The notes below the pieces were generated by a model that saw only the letters and a program-made list of their open reading frames with translations, did not search any database and was not told the origin of the DNA. From NCBI GenBank assembly GCA_027257055.1, contig JAPVLO010000056.1, positions 1,054,001 to 1,118,000 of the forward strand: a stretch of 64,000 bases of DNA. The letters run 5' to 3'. Position numbers and translations under genes: made by a program. This DNA comes from Cephalopachus bancanus (taxonomy: Eukaryota; Chordata; Mammalia; Primates; Tarsiidae). Positions 34,053 to 44,219 of the stretch are shown piece after piece. How positions within the stretch are numbered: position 1 is the stretch's first letter; every line of letters starts with the position of its first letter.

Positions 34053-35079
34053 TGACTTGAACCTTTAAAACCTAAAGGAAGAGACATTGACTTCTGGCTG
34101 CTTCTAGCCCTTCTACGATATCTGAAGAAAGGGATTATTAAGTTAGCCTTTGAATTTGGAGGAAGAGATTCATTCAAGAAGGAAAACATGGGGAGAATAC
34201 AAGATTTATTTCAAAATTTCTAAGTTCACTTGATGTTGCTGAGGCTGCTGGTGCCTAGACTGTATCTTCTTGACACTAACTTCTACATGATGATGTCTGC
34301 TTCTGCCAATACTCAAAACTCCTTGCTGAGAGGTAAGGTGACTAACGATCCTAATGTGCCTGGGTCTGTCCTAGTTTGAGCAATACGAGTTCTATATTTC
34401 AGCCTTTCAGTCCTGAGAAAACTGAAATGATTGGCCATTCTACCTGGCAATCATCCTTCAAGCAGGGCAAGTCAGAAGACTTCAGAAAGTTAAGGAAGCA
34501 GCCTTCAGTCAATGAGAAACAGGGAAGTGGTGAATACATACCCGGGTTTTTTGCCTTTTGGTAAAGGATAATTCTAGATGTTTTCTTCTCAGAATTTCTC
34601 TACAGAATTAAGCTTCAGTTGCCCCAGTTGTAACCAATTTAGTTATACCACATTTATTTGCTTTCTTCCTTTTCTGCGCTCTTTTTCACTTTATAGGCAT
34701 TTCCTAGCGCCACCTTTCAGGTAACATATTTGCACTCACATTCTTGTCTTAGGGTCTGCTTCTGGGAAACATGAAGACAAATGATTTACAAAAGGCAAAG
34801 CTACATTCACAAGATCCTCATCCCAATATAACAAAGTGTTAAAATGGAATGGGTTCTCTCTCAGTTTTGGATAAAGCTTTCAACAGCTGGGTAAAAACCA
34901 GGTGGTAAAACCCCTATTTAGGTCTTACAAAGATGATAGCCAGAGGGTGTTTTATGACCCTTCACCTGCTTGATTTCATTTCTATACCCTGAGGTGTGTA
35001 TAGGGCTGATGAGAAAGATTTTATAATACTGTGGCATTTTCCTTTGTCTGTGTCCTTTGTGGATGTCTCCTCGCCTCAA
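34053..35079. other. No recognised feature
   Basis: Unique-looking; at 34330-34440 a short stretch ('gatcctaatgtgcctgggtc') weakly recalls a small mammalian DNA transposon but I cannot support it. Confidence 0.35.
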
Positions 35080-35792
35080 GACCTTAGTCTGTACTGCTGT
35101 AACAAGATATCAGAGTTGGGGTAATTTATAAAGAACAGAAATTTCTCACAGTACTGGAGTCAAGATCAAGGAATAGGCATGTTCAGTTGTTTGGTGAGGG
35201 CTGCTCTGTGCTTCCAAAATGGCACTTTGCCACTGCATCTTCTGGAAGGGAAGAGAAGGGAAGAGAAGGGAAGGAAAGCTGTGTTCATGTGGTGGAAGGC
35301 AGAAGGGCAAGAGTCAAGTTCTGTGTGAAGCCTCTTTTATAAAGTCCTTAATTCCATTCATGAGGAAGGAGTTCTCATGCCCTCATCACTCCTTAAAGGC
35401 TCCCACCTCTTTTTAAATTTTTTTTGAGTTGAAGCCTCACTCCGTTATCCAGGCTGGAGTGCAGTGGCACGCCCATGGCCACCCCAGTGTCCATCTGTTG
35501 GGCTCCAGTGATCCTTCCACCTCAGCCTCCCAAGCAGCTAGAACTACAGTTGCTGGCTACCACACCCAGCTAAGTTTTGGTTGATTACAGAGGTGAGGTC
35601 TTGCCAAGTTGCCCAGGCAGGTCTCAAACTGGCGAGCTCAGGCAATCCACTCCCCTCAATCTCCCAAAGTACTGGGATGACAGGATGAACCACTGAGCCC
35701 GGCTGGCTCCCATCTCTTAATATGACCACATTGACCATTAAGTTTCAACAACTGAATTCTGGTTGGGAAACATTCAAATGATAACAGCTAGA
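35080..35792 (-). mobile_element. MaLR-type LTR, split by a nested Alu
   Basis: Reverse orientation: 'agtctgtactgctgtaacaa', 'taatttataaagaacagaaa', 'tttggtgagggctgctctgt', 'ggtggaaggcagaagggcaa', 'ccattcatgaggaaggagtt', then after the Alu 'taagtttcaacaactgaatt'. Same family as the LTRs at 42034-42410 and 53385-53744, which run forward. A short GGGAAGAGAA tandem repeat lies at 35245-35275. Confidence 0.8.
35415..35704 (-). mobile_element. Alu SINE (lineage-specific type), nested in the LTR
   Basis: Reverse Alu from 'gagttgaagcctcactccgt' to 'gaaccactgagcccggct'. Near-perfect target-site duplication: ggctcccacctctt at 35398-35411 and ggctcccatctctt at 35705-35718. It interrupts the MaLR LTR, so it is younger than that LTR. 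Confidence 0.95.
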
Positions 35793-36049
35793 GAGGGAGA
35801 ACTTCCAAGAACCCATCCAAGAGACTGGCCTATGTTCCCTGAACTTTGTCTTTGACTCACATCTAAGAAGTGTTAAGAACAAGAGGTTTTTCTATTTCCC
35901 TAGTGGTGGAACAAAGCTAAGCAGTTATTTTGGGAGTAAACTGCGCTTCCCTGGTTTTAGGCCTAAAGCTATGTGTTTCTCAATACCAGCTGCATGTTCT
36001 TTTGGATGGACCAGAATGAGTTTTGTTTTAAGAGATACTTCTCCCAATA
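35793..36049. other. No recognised feature
   Basis: Unique sequence between two LTRs. Confidence 0.35.
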
Positions 36050-36403
36050 GGACTTTACGCTGGGGTTGGAAGAAGGCGTACAAAGCCAGCTGCAATGTTA
36101 TAAGAACCCTGGAGTAGCTCTAGGTGATTCATATAGCTAAAAATAAAGCCCTCAAACCAACAGCCATTTGAATGAAGCCATCTTGGAAACATCTAGCCCT
36201 AGTCAAGTCTTACACTAACTGTATCCCTAGCCAACAGCTTGACTGCAGCCTCATAGGGGCCTGAGCCGGAACCATCAAGCTAAGCTGCTCTTGGATTCCT
36301 GAGCTCAGAAATTGTGTAAAATAATAAACGTGTGTTGTTTTAGACTGCTAAGTTTTGGGGTGTTTTATTCATAACTATGTGTTAATAGACAACTAATATT
36401 TCT
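36050..36403 (+). mobile_element. MLT1-like MaLR LTR
   Basis: The 3' half is diagnostic of MLT1: 'cagcttgactgcagcctcat', 'ggcctgagccggaaccatca', 'agctaagctgctcttggatt', 'taataaacgtgtgttgtttt' and 'gctaagttttggggtgtttt', ending near 'agacaactaatat'. Solo LTR. Confidence 0.85.
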
Positions 36404-37155
36404 TCCTGTTGAGCAAGGTGTAGTCAACTATTCCCAAAAGGCAGTGACTGATGGGTCCATAAAAGCTGCCTATTATAGATAAAAGGTCAGCTTTGAGCAT
36501 TCACCAGTTCCAGAGGGCAGTGATGGCAGATCACAGCCATACCAGTCTGGAAAGATCTTGTCTGCGTGTTTCTTCTCCTTGTAACTCTGCCCCCACACGC
36601 TAGACTTGCAAGCTGGGGAGAACAGGTGAAGCAGGAGACCATACATAGAAAAGATGCCAACTCCTCAAACCTGTGAAAGATATTTTAACTTTCAGTGAAA
36701 TTAGGATTTTTAAAAAACTATTATTGGGGTCGGGTTTTTTTTTCATTACTGAAATGTAAAAGAATGAGCAGAAGGATCAAGGAAATTGCTCTGGATTTTA
36801 CCCACTGGGCAGGAAAGAAGTAAGCAAACAGTGGGTTTGAACAGACTACAGAGAGAAGAATGAAGTTCTGTGTCCAGTTCAGTCACCTTCTTTCAACTCA
36901 TCCTTATGTTGGCATTCACAGTCCTCCACAGCTGAACTCCTCCTTGTCTTTTTATCAGCATTAGCTTCTTTTCTGCTAGTGGAAGCTCGACTAGTCTTTG
37001 CAGTATTTTATAAGTATTGACCTTTTCTAAGCAGGGTCTCCTGGATTCCTGTGTGTGAATTAGCATCTTCTCCCATGATATTCTGGCTCACTGGGTCTTG
37101 GCTGCCCCGTCCATATTGTCCTTTATACACACATACTTTCTGACATTTTCTTTTA
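36404..37155. other. No recognised feature
   Basis: Unique-looking sequence. Confidence 0.4.
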
Positions 37156-37315
37156 AGAGACAAGATCTCATCATATTGTCCAGGTTGAAGTGCAGTGACT
37201 ACTCACAGACACAATCAAAAGACACTACAGCCTTGAACTCCTGGGCTCAAGTGATTCTCCTGCCTTAGCCTCCCAAGTAGCTGGAACTATAGGCATATAC
37301 CACCATGATCAGCTG
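37156..37315 (-). mobile_element. Free Alu monomer (FRAM/FLAM-like)
   Basis: Reverse orientation, about 160 bp: 'aagagacaagatctcatcat', 'gccttgaactcctgggctca', 'agcctcccaagtagctggaa', 'ccaccatgatcagct'. Only one monomer is present, with old divergence, as for fossil Alu monomers. Confidence 0.82.
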
Positions 37316-38329
37316 CTTTATGGCATTTTAAAATGCAGTTCCTTAAGACATGTTTTCTTAACTTGCTTCATACTGGATTGTGAACTCCTTGAAGTTGGAG
37401 CCTACATAGATTAATACTATAATAAAGGTCCAGAGACTGAAAATGCAGAGATTAACAAGACAATTCACTTTATATATAAATTACTACAGATGAAGTATGG
37501 CTGAAAGACAGCTCATACCTTCCAGAAAGTATAATTGAGTGGGGATAAAATATATATAAACAAAGGTCCATGAACCGCCAGAGCCTGCTTAAAGATGAAA
37601 ACAAGGTATGCACTTGAGGTCAGATGCCAGGGTCATAGGCAGGTCACTAGCTTGCATGCACAGAACATGCTGAGTGTGCAGACTGAGGTCGGGGACCAAG
37701 TTAGTTAAGAGAAAGAGACAGGAAACCTGAGAAAGGACTGAAGGGAGAGCCCATGTCTGAGAGGCAAATCTATAACCAGGACTGACAGAGACTCAAATGT
37801 TTTCAGTGGCATGCAAGCATCCTGTGATGGCCGCACTCCCCTAGAGCTCTTCCTCTTGACTCAGAGGCATGGTACCCTGATTTTGGTACATGGTGGTAGT
37901 TATAAATGGGCAGAAATGTTAGGACTGTAGGCTGGATCAAAAGAGTACACTTAAAGTACATTTGGAGATCTTTTTATAGGAGATTAAGGCGATGTACATT
38001 GTTGAAATTGAGGAGTGAGGGTCGACTGGGCTCTTGAAGGTGATGAAGGGCCAAGGACCTACTGCCACAGGCATTGCTCATGGTACTGTTTTCAAAAGCT
38101 TTGCCAAATGAGGGAGGGTGCTCAATGTAAGCTGAAAAAACGCAATGGAGTCAACCGATAAACTTAGACATCATCCTACAGCCGATCTGGACCTGAGTAC
38201 GAAGTGGCTCTTGCTCCTTTCATTTAATACACCCCGGGGAGGAGATCAGGCCTCAACAAGATCCTCAGAGGGGCTCCCTCAGGTTATCTAAATAGGAAAT
38301 CAATCACTGTACGAGGCTGCTCTCCTCCG
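37316..38329. other. Mostly unrecognised; short L2-like piece
   Basis: 'tactggattgtgaactcctt' with 'gaagttggagcctacataga' (37370-37410) resembles an L2 3' end. The remainder is unassigned. Confidence 0.4.
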
Positions 38330-38935
38330 AATGGAGCTTTCCAAGTGATTAACACCACGCAAACAGCAACAGTTTGGAGGCAAGACCATAAATTTTATGC
38401 TAACTTCCTTTTAATTGATGAGCGCCCCCATCACTTTCAGTCATGAGGCTGTAGTGCCTTGGCCCTGACCCAGACCCAACTTCTCTGCAGCCCCTCTCCC
38501 CAGCCTTTCACCCTCTTCCCCTCCCAAAGTGGGGCAGTGCTATTTGCCTTGAAACTTCCAAGCCCGGCTGGTTCGCAGACAGCTGCAACCCATCAAACCT
38601 CTGATTAGGCGTTTGAAAGGGTGGAGCATTTTTCATGAAATGATTGACAATGGCTTCTATCTCACACACCTGCTGCTTTAAACCCCCCATAAAATGTCAG
38701 CAGGGAGTGTAAGTGATAGATTGCAGTAGTGCTGCCCAGGGTAGGAATGTTAAGTGCTAGGAGATGGGAGTGTCTGAACCTCAGCTACTGTAAAGAAAAC
38801 AAAACAAGCACCCAATCTAATCCATTTCTGAAGAGAGAGGCACAGAGGCATATTTCATCAAGCCCAGCTTTGCTAGCTCAGAGCAGGGGGTTTACAGCAC
38901 CGGCAATCTTGTGTGATGTAACTGTGTGACTACCA
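38330..38935. promoter_or_regulatory. Candidate conserved non-coding element (enhancer-like)
   Basis: About 600 bp without any repeat. It contains clustered homeodomain-type and related motifs: 'ttttaattgatgag' (38409-38422), a MEIS/PBX-like TGATTGACA adjoining a SOX-like ACAATGG (38641-38653), CAGCTG E-box (38580), and CCATAAAA (38687-38694), in a CG-retaining context. Frames at 38508-38690 (-) and 38729-38929 (+) are short and unconvincing. Function is an inference from texture. Confidence 0.4.
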
Positions 38936-39764
38936 TAAGGCTGTTTCTGCCCAGTGCGGGGCCTGGCTCCTGGGGACCAGGTTAGGCAGCCCTAGAGTCA
39001 TTTCTGGCCACCAGGCAGTTTCCAGGTGGGTCAGCAACTAGTCATTTGGGATTGATTCGAGTTTGAAAGACTCTGAGAACTTTCTTGGTGCTCTTGTACA
39101 TGGGATCTGCTCAGTTAAGTGGCTCCAAGTGAATGTGTTCTTGTAGGTAGGTTGCCAAATCCAGATGGCCCGATACTAAAATCAGTGCAAGTGCAGACTT
39201 ATCCCCAGGCCAGATTATTCGGGCTGGGTAGCTCAAAATCAAAAGAGTGATGAAGAAGATTCCAGGTGAAATCTGAGAGCAAGGGTGGAGGAGAGAGGTA
39301 GAGAGCCGGATCACCAAAGTAGAGTAACCTGAGTTCAAACAGTTTGGAAAGGTGGTCTTCAGATGGGCAGAATTCAGTGAGATGAAACAGAGGAGCAACC
39401 GACCTGGAATATTGCTCTAGAAGGCAAGCCATGGATGAGGTGAACCCAGTTAGTTTCATGTCTGGTGTGGTAGGAACAGGCTAATCTTGGGTAGTTACCA
39501 ATAGTGAAGAATAGATACTGGGAACTTCATGCTGTGGGATTATTAATGAATTACATTTTTGAATTAATAAGTGTTAAGCACAGTGCCATCACCTGGGGAT
39601 ATTATAGCCCATTGGTACTCTTGTCCTCTCAGTGCTAAGTAGATATTAACTATTTATAGTCAAGTTTGATTAAGTTGGATAAAATGGATAAATACAGAGG
39701 GCTTTGAATGCTCTGGGTCTGAGAAAGCACAGGGAATCTTGGGAAGTGAAGACATCTATCATAT
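38936..39764. other. No recognised feature
   Basis: Unique-looking sequence; the minus frames at 39111-39459 overlap in two registers and match nothing. Confidence 0.4.
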
Positions 39765-39850
39765 CAAGTGAATAAACATTTATTGAGCACTTGCTGTATA
39801 GCAGGAAATATAAGGGTGTGGCAAACTTTGCTGCTTACTACTGTAAACAA
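39765..39850 (-). repeat. L2 LINE 3'-end fragment
   Basis: Reverse L2 terminus: 'aagtgaataaacatttattg', 'agcacttgctgtatagcagg'. Confidence 0.75.
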
Positions 39851-40344
39851 CTTAGAACAGATCTGTAGTTTCTTCTCATCTCTATGTCCACAGAAGCAGA
39901 GTGTAACAAGAGAGTGTGCCAGGCGCAAGAGTAGCACAGAGGTAGGAATGGCTATTATAGACTTAGGAGGTTACTTTTAATTATGAAATATTCCATCTAT
40001 ATAAACATCAGAGAATAATAGATGTCCAGGTATAGTCATTGTCCAGATTTAATAGGTATCATGTTACAATTCTGCCGCATCTCTTTCTCCCTTTTCTTTC
40101 TAAAAATTCAACAGTTCCATATACAGCTAAAGTCTGGCTGCTCTAGCCCACCTGTCTACTCCTCTCTGAGATCAGAGTACTCATGAAGTTGGTTATCATG
40201 CACATACATTTTTAAAACTAACGACACCTGCATGACAAATATATTCTCTCTTTTTTTCACAATTAGAAATGTCAAATTTATTGTCACTGAAACATTAAAA
40301 TCAAAAAGAAAGAAAAGACCTGAATGAGGAAGAAAGCACACAGG
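39851..40344. other. No recognised feature
   Basis: Unique, AT-rich. Confidence 0.4.
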
Positions 40345-40432
40345 TTGAAATAAGAATGTCCTAGTTCAATTCCTGATTCTATGACTTATTAAGCTCCATG
40401 ACTTTGGGCATGCTGCTTAGCCACTCCCAGTT
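40345..40432 (+). repeat. MIR SINE fragment
   Basis: Forward MIR core: 'cctagttcaattcctgattc', 'tatgacttattaagctccat', 'gactttgggcatgctgctta'. Confidence 0.65.
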
Positions 40433-40585
40433 TTATTTATTTAATTAATTAATTATTTTAACTAATTAAATAAATTAGTTATGTGGGATATAAGTCAGGG
40501 TTAGCCATATACATGTTCATTATGCAGGTACCCTTGTTGATGAGGTATGCACCCCCTTCCCCTGGCAGTTTCCCTCTGAGGGAAA
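40433..40585 (-). mobile_element. L1 3' UTR fragment
   Basis: T/A-rich tail (TTTATTTATTTAATTAATT), then reverse L1 3' UTR 'agtcagggttagccatatac', 'atgttcattatgcaggtacc', 'cttgttgatgaggtatgcac', 'ccctggcagtttccct'. Same 3' UTR type as at 3925-4345 and 55290-55440. It stops abruptly, so it is a very short 5'-truncated copy. Confidence 0.82.
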
Positions 40586-40599
40586 TATATTCTCTTTAT

Positions 40600-41825
40600 C
40601 AACAGCTTCTCTTTCCATATCAAGTATGCTTACTTTCAATGAAGCATTGTTTCTTTATTTCTAATTTATTCAACTTAATTAATCTCTTCTTTTAGATGTA
40701 CTTTTTTTACGTTTTAAGGAAAACTTTCTTTACCCTGATTGTCATGAGATATTTTTCTTTTTCCTTCTAATAGTTTCAGATTTTCACATTTACCTTTATG
40801 ATTTCAAACCTTCTGGAGTTTATTTTTTTCATAAATTTTGAAGAAAAATCTAATTTTATCTTTTTTGAAAACATAGACAATTTGCCAAACATCATTTAGT
40901 GATTAGTTCTTCCTTTTTCCACCAACTTCTGATGCCCTATATCATCGTCACAGTTCTCATATTTGCATAGATTCATTTATAAACACTTCCTCCCCCCCAA
41001 TGGTTTGTCTATCCCTGTGTCAATTCCACGCTGCTTTAGTTATTACGGTGTTTTTTATAAATATTCATATCTGGTAAGATAAAACTTCTTCCCTTTCCAC
41101 TGGATTAGTTATTCCTAATTCTTTACTCTTTCTTACAAAACTTTGGGATCAACATCTTGATTTGCATAAAAATCCATTATAGAGCTATAATTTAAAATTT
41201 GAATTATGTATTTTTTATTTTAACTCAGGGAAAATGTCATTAGTATGATTGCCTTCTCAGAAATGAGCATGATTTATCTCTACATTTATTTAGATACACT
41301 GTGTTCTTCAATAAGGTTTTATAATTTCCTGTGTAAAGATGTCAGCAGATCACTTAACATATGTTTTGAATGATTTATACCCAAGTTCCTTGTATTTTTG
41401 TTGTATTGTAAATGGTGTTTACAGTTTTTACAATGTTGCAAGTTAACAGCAACAACTGAATTTTGTTTATTGATACAGTAACATGAAACCATGATGAACT
41501 CTTACTTCCTATGAGGCTTCTCTTGGATTTTTCAAGTAGATAATTTTATCTCTATATATGATAGAGTTTTTACTTCTAATTTTCCCCAATCTTCATATTT
41601 TATATTTTGCTTTTTAAAATTGTAGTATTTAAGTCAGAATTTTGACTTATTCCTGTGTCTAGGACCTCTAGTACAATTTCTCTGCTACATTCTGAGTAAT
41701 TTGTCAGATTTATTTTTAGTTGACTAATCCTTCATATTTGAATCTTGTTTTTATTTTGTTTATTGTGTTTATAATCTCCTTTTCTATTCTTTGATTCTCT
41801 TTCACATTAGTCTTTTCTTCCACGG
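40600..41825 (-). mobile_element. Ancient L1 (L1M-type) ORF2 region
   Basis: Reverse L1 ORF2-like landmarks: 'tggtttgtctatccctgtgt', 'attccacgctgctttagtta' (compare 56600-56660), 'ggttttataatttcctgtgt', 'cccaagttccttgtattttt', 'gtaaatggtgtttacagttt'. Very diverged and full of stops; no frame survives. Confidence 0.7.
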
Positions 41826-42033
41826 TATCTTAGATTAGATTGGACTAGGTTGTGCTACAATAATGAGCCATCCCAGACTCTTAAGCATTTTACATGACAT
41901 GTTCTGGTAAAATTGGCAGAATGTTCCACTCCACACAGCTACTCATACATCTTACCTGATTAAACCACTAACCTTTTGTTTCTGTATTATCTGAAACATG
42001 TGGCTTCTCAGTCATTATGGTAGGGGAAGAAAG
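41826..42033. repeat. Possible MLT1-like LTR fragment (minus)
   Basis: 'gattggactaggttgtgcta' with 'caataatgagccatcccaga' recalls a reversed MLT1 LTR beginning. Weak. Confidence 0.35.
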
Positions 42034-42410
42034 TTTATCATAAACTGAATGTTCCTGTCTCCCCAATCCTAAAATTCATGTGTTGAAGCCCTATTCCACA
42101 ATGTGATGATATTTGAAGGTAGGTACCTTTGGAAGGTAATCAGGGTTAGATGAGGTCATGACTGTGGGGTCCTGGTAATGGAATTAGTGACCTCACAAGA
42201 AGACACACCAGAAAGCATGATTTCTCGTTCTCTACCATGTGAGAACAGTATGAGAAGGCAGCCATCCACAAGTCAGAAAAGAGCCCTCATCAGGATTGGA
42301 ATGTGCCTTGATATTGAACTTCCCATCTCCAGAGTCGTGAGAAATACATTTCTGTTTTTTAAGCCAACCAGTCTGCAGTATGTTATGGTGGCCTGAGCAG
42401 ACTAAGGCAG
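42034..42410 (+). mobile_element. MaLR-type LTR, full-length solo
   Basis: 'cataaactgaatgttcctgt', 'aaaattcatgtgttgaagcc', 'gttagatgaggtcatgactg', 'accatgtgagaacagtatga', 'catctccagagtcgtgagaa', 'atacatttctgttttttaag', ending 'gcctgagcagactaaggca'. Homologous to 53385-53744 and, in reverse, 35080-35792. The 72-codon frame 42178-42396 is an LTR artefact. Confidence 0.85.
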
Positions 42411-42436
42411 CATGAAAAGTCATGTACTGGCTTTTA

Positions 42437-42598
42437 TTTTTATTTATTTATTTATTATTTTTTGAGCTGGAGTCTCACTCCATTATCCAGGCTGGAGTGC
42501 AGTGGCACGCTCACGGCCACCCCACCATCGACCTGCTGGACTCAGGTGATCCTTCCGCCTCAGCCTTCCAAGTAGCTGAAACTACAGGCATACACTAC
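42437..42598 (-). mobile_element. 5'-truncated Alu (right arm only)
   Basis: Reverse Alu from 'gagctggagtctcactccat' to 'tgaaactacaggcatacact', stopping at the arm junction. Target-site duplication with two mismatches: catgtactggctttta at 42421-42436 and catgcactgactttta at 42599-42614, so the truncation is original and not later deletion. Confidence 0.93.
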
Positions 42599-42614
42599 CA
42601 TGCACTGACTTTTA

Positions 42615-43934
42615 AGTGCTTTGGGCCCAAAGTGGCACACATTGTTTCTCATAACAGTCTATTGACCAGATTGAGTCACATCCCCCTCTCCCATCTATAA
42701 TGTGACTAGAAAATATATTTTTTTCCTGGGGATTAAGAAGAGGAGGAGAACCAGATATTGATAAATAACTACATTTCTTATTCTTTGTGCTTGAGATTTC
42801 TGTTTTTTTAATGTCTTAAACATATATATGCTTACCCTTTTGAATAAAAAAACAATTTTATTATCTCTAATTTGGGTGTGGGGATTGTCTGATCCTTTCT
42901 CCCTCTTTTTGGCTAGTAATTCTTGTTCCATAAAACATTTATTTCTTCACATTTAGAACTCTTCAGGATGAGCTAATTGTTAGCTGTTTTCCCTCACTTG
43001 ATGGAATCCTGTTTAGTTTTGTTTTCAGAATAAATCTCCAGAATTTTTTTTGTGTGTTTATTTCCTTCTGTCATATGCTCCAAGAATATTGCTGTCCAAC
43101 AATCAATTTCATGTTAATTGATTGGTATAGGGGTTCCTCAGCCTCATGACTAAATAAAATTCAGATTTCATATATAAGATATAGACAGGTTTTTCTATCC
43201 TTTCTGCCAATCTCTGTCTTTTGGGAGGTAACTAAGTTTCTTTTGATTGGAAGGTTTAAGCCATTTATATTTAAAGTAATTACTGAGAAGCAGCGACTTA
43301 CTTATGCCATTTTGATATTTGTTTTCTATAGACCTTGCAGCCTTTTTATCCTTCATTTCCTGTGTTACTTTTTTCTTTTGTGCTTTGTTGATTTTTTTGT
43401 AGTGAAACATTTAAAATTCCTCTTTTTCTCCCCTCTTGTGTATACTCTTCTATAGCTATTTTATTTATGGCTCTATAGGAATTACATTTAACATCCTCAA
43501 GTTATAACACCCTAGTTTGAATTTATACCAGTTTAGCTTCAAACATACAGAAGCTATGCTCCTTTACAGCTAGCTCAGTTCCCACCGCTTTGCTTGATGA
43601 CGTCACAAAATTACACCTTTCTACATTGTGTGTCCCAAAACATAAATGAATAATTTACTTAAATGTTAGTTTCTTAAATTATGTAGAAAACAAAATACAG
43701 AGTTATAAGCCAAAGTGATTTTAGACTAATGCTTTTCTAAAAATTTAAATTTTTTAAGATATGTAAATTATATAGAAAACAAAAGGTAGCATTACAAACT
43801 GTTGTTACAATAATATTAGGTTTTAAAATTATACAAGTATTTATCTTTATTGAGATCTTTATTTTATTACATGGCTTCAACTTACTGTCTGTGTCATTTT
43901 ATTTTGCTCTGCAAGACACACATGAGCATTTCTT
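42615..43934 (-). mobile_element. Ancient L1 (L1M/HAL1-like), 3' portion of fragment
   Basis: Reverse old-L1 text: 'ccttctgtcatatgctccaa', 'ggtttaagccatttatattt', 'aaagtaattactgagaagca', 'ctatagctattttatttatg', 'gcaagacacacatgagcatt'. It runs into the Alu at 43935 and continues beyond it. Border near 42700 is approximate. No intact frame. Confidence 0.6.
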
Positions 43935-44219
43935 TCTTTTTTTTTTGAGTTGGAGTCTCACTCTGTTGCCCAGACTGGAGTGCAGTGGCCGTTCCCGGCC
44001 ACCGCAGCCTTGACCTGCTGCGCTCTGGCAATTCTTCCTCCTCAGCCTTCTGAGTAGCCGGAATTACAGGCATGCGCTACTATGCCCGGCTGATTTTTTG
44101 ATTTATTGTAGAGATGAGGTCTCACTGCCCAGGCGGGTCTCGAACCCGCAGGCTCAGGCAATCCACTCACCTCAGCCTCCCAAAGGCACGGGATTACAGG
44201 CTGAGCCACCGAGCCGGCT
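43935..44219 (-). mobile_element. Alu SINE (lineage-specific type), full dimer, nested in old L1
   Basis: Reverse Alu from 'gagttggagtctcactctgt' to 'ctgagccaccgagccggct'. Perfect target-site duplication tgagcatttctt at 43923-43934 and 44220-44231. It carries the exemplary B-box stem-loop at 44133-44149 (5-bp stem GCGGG/CCCGC around a 7-nt loop). Confidence 0.97.

Noticed and set aside
44133..44149. Possible tRNA gene (T-arm motif)
   Set aside because: Only the T-arm-like part exists and it sits inside an Alu; no acceptor, D or anticodon arm.
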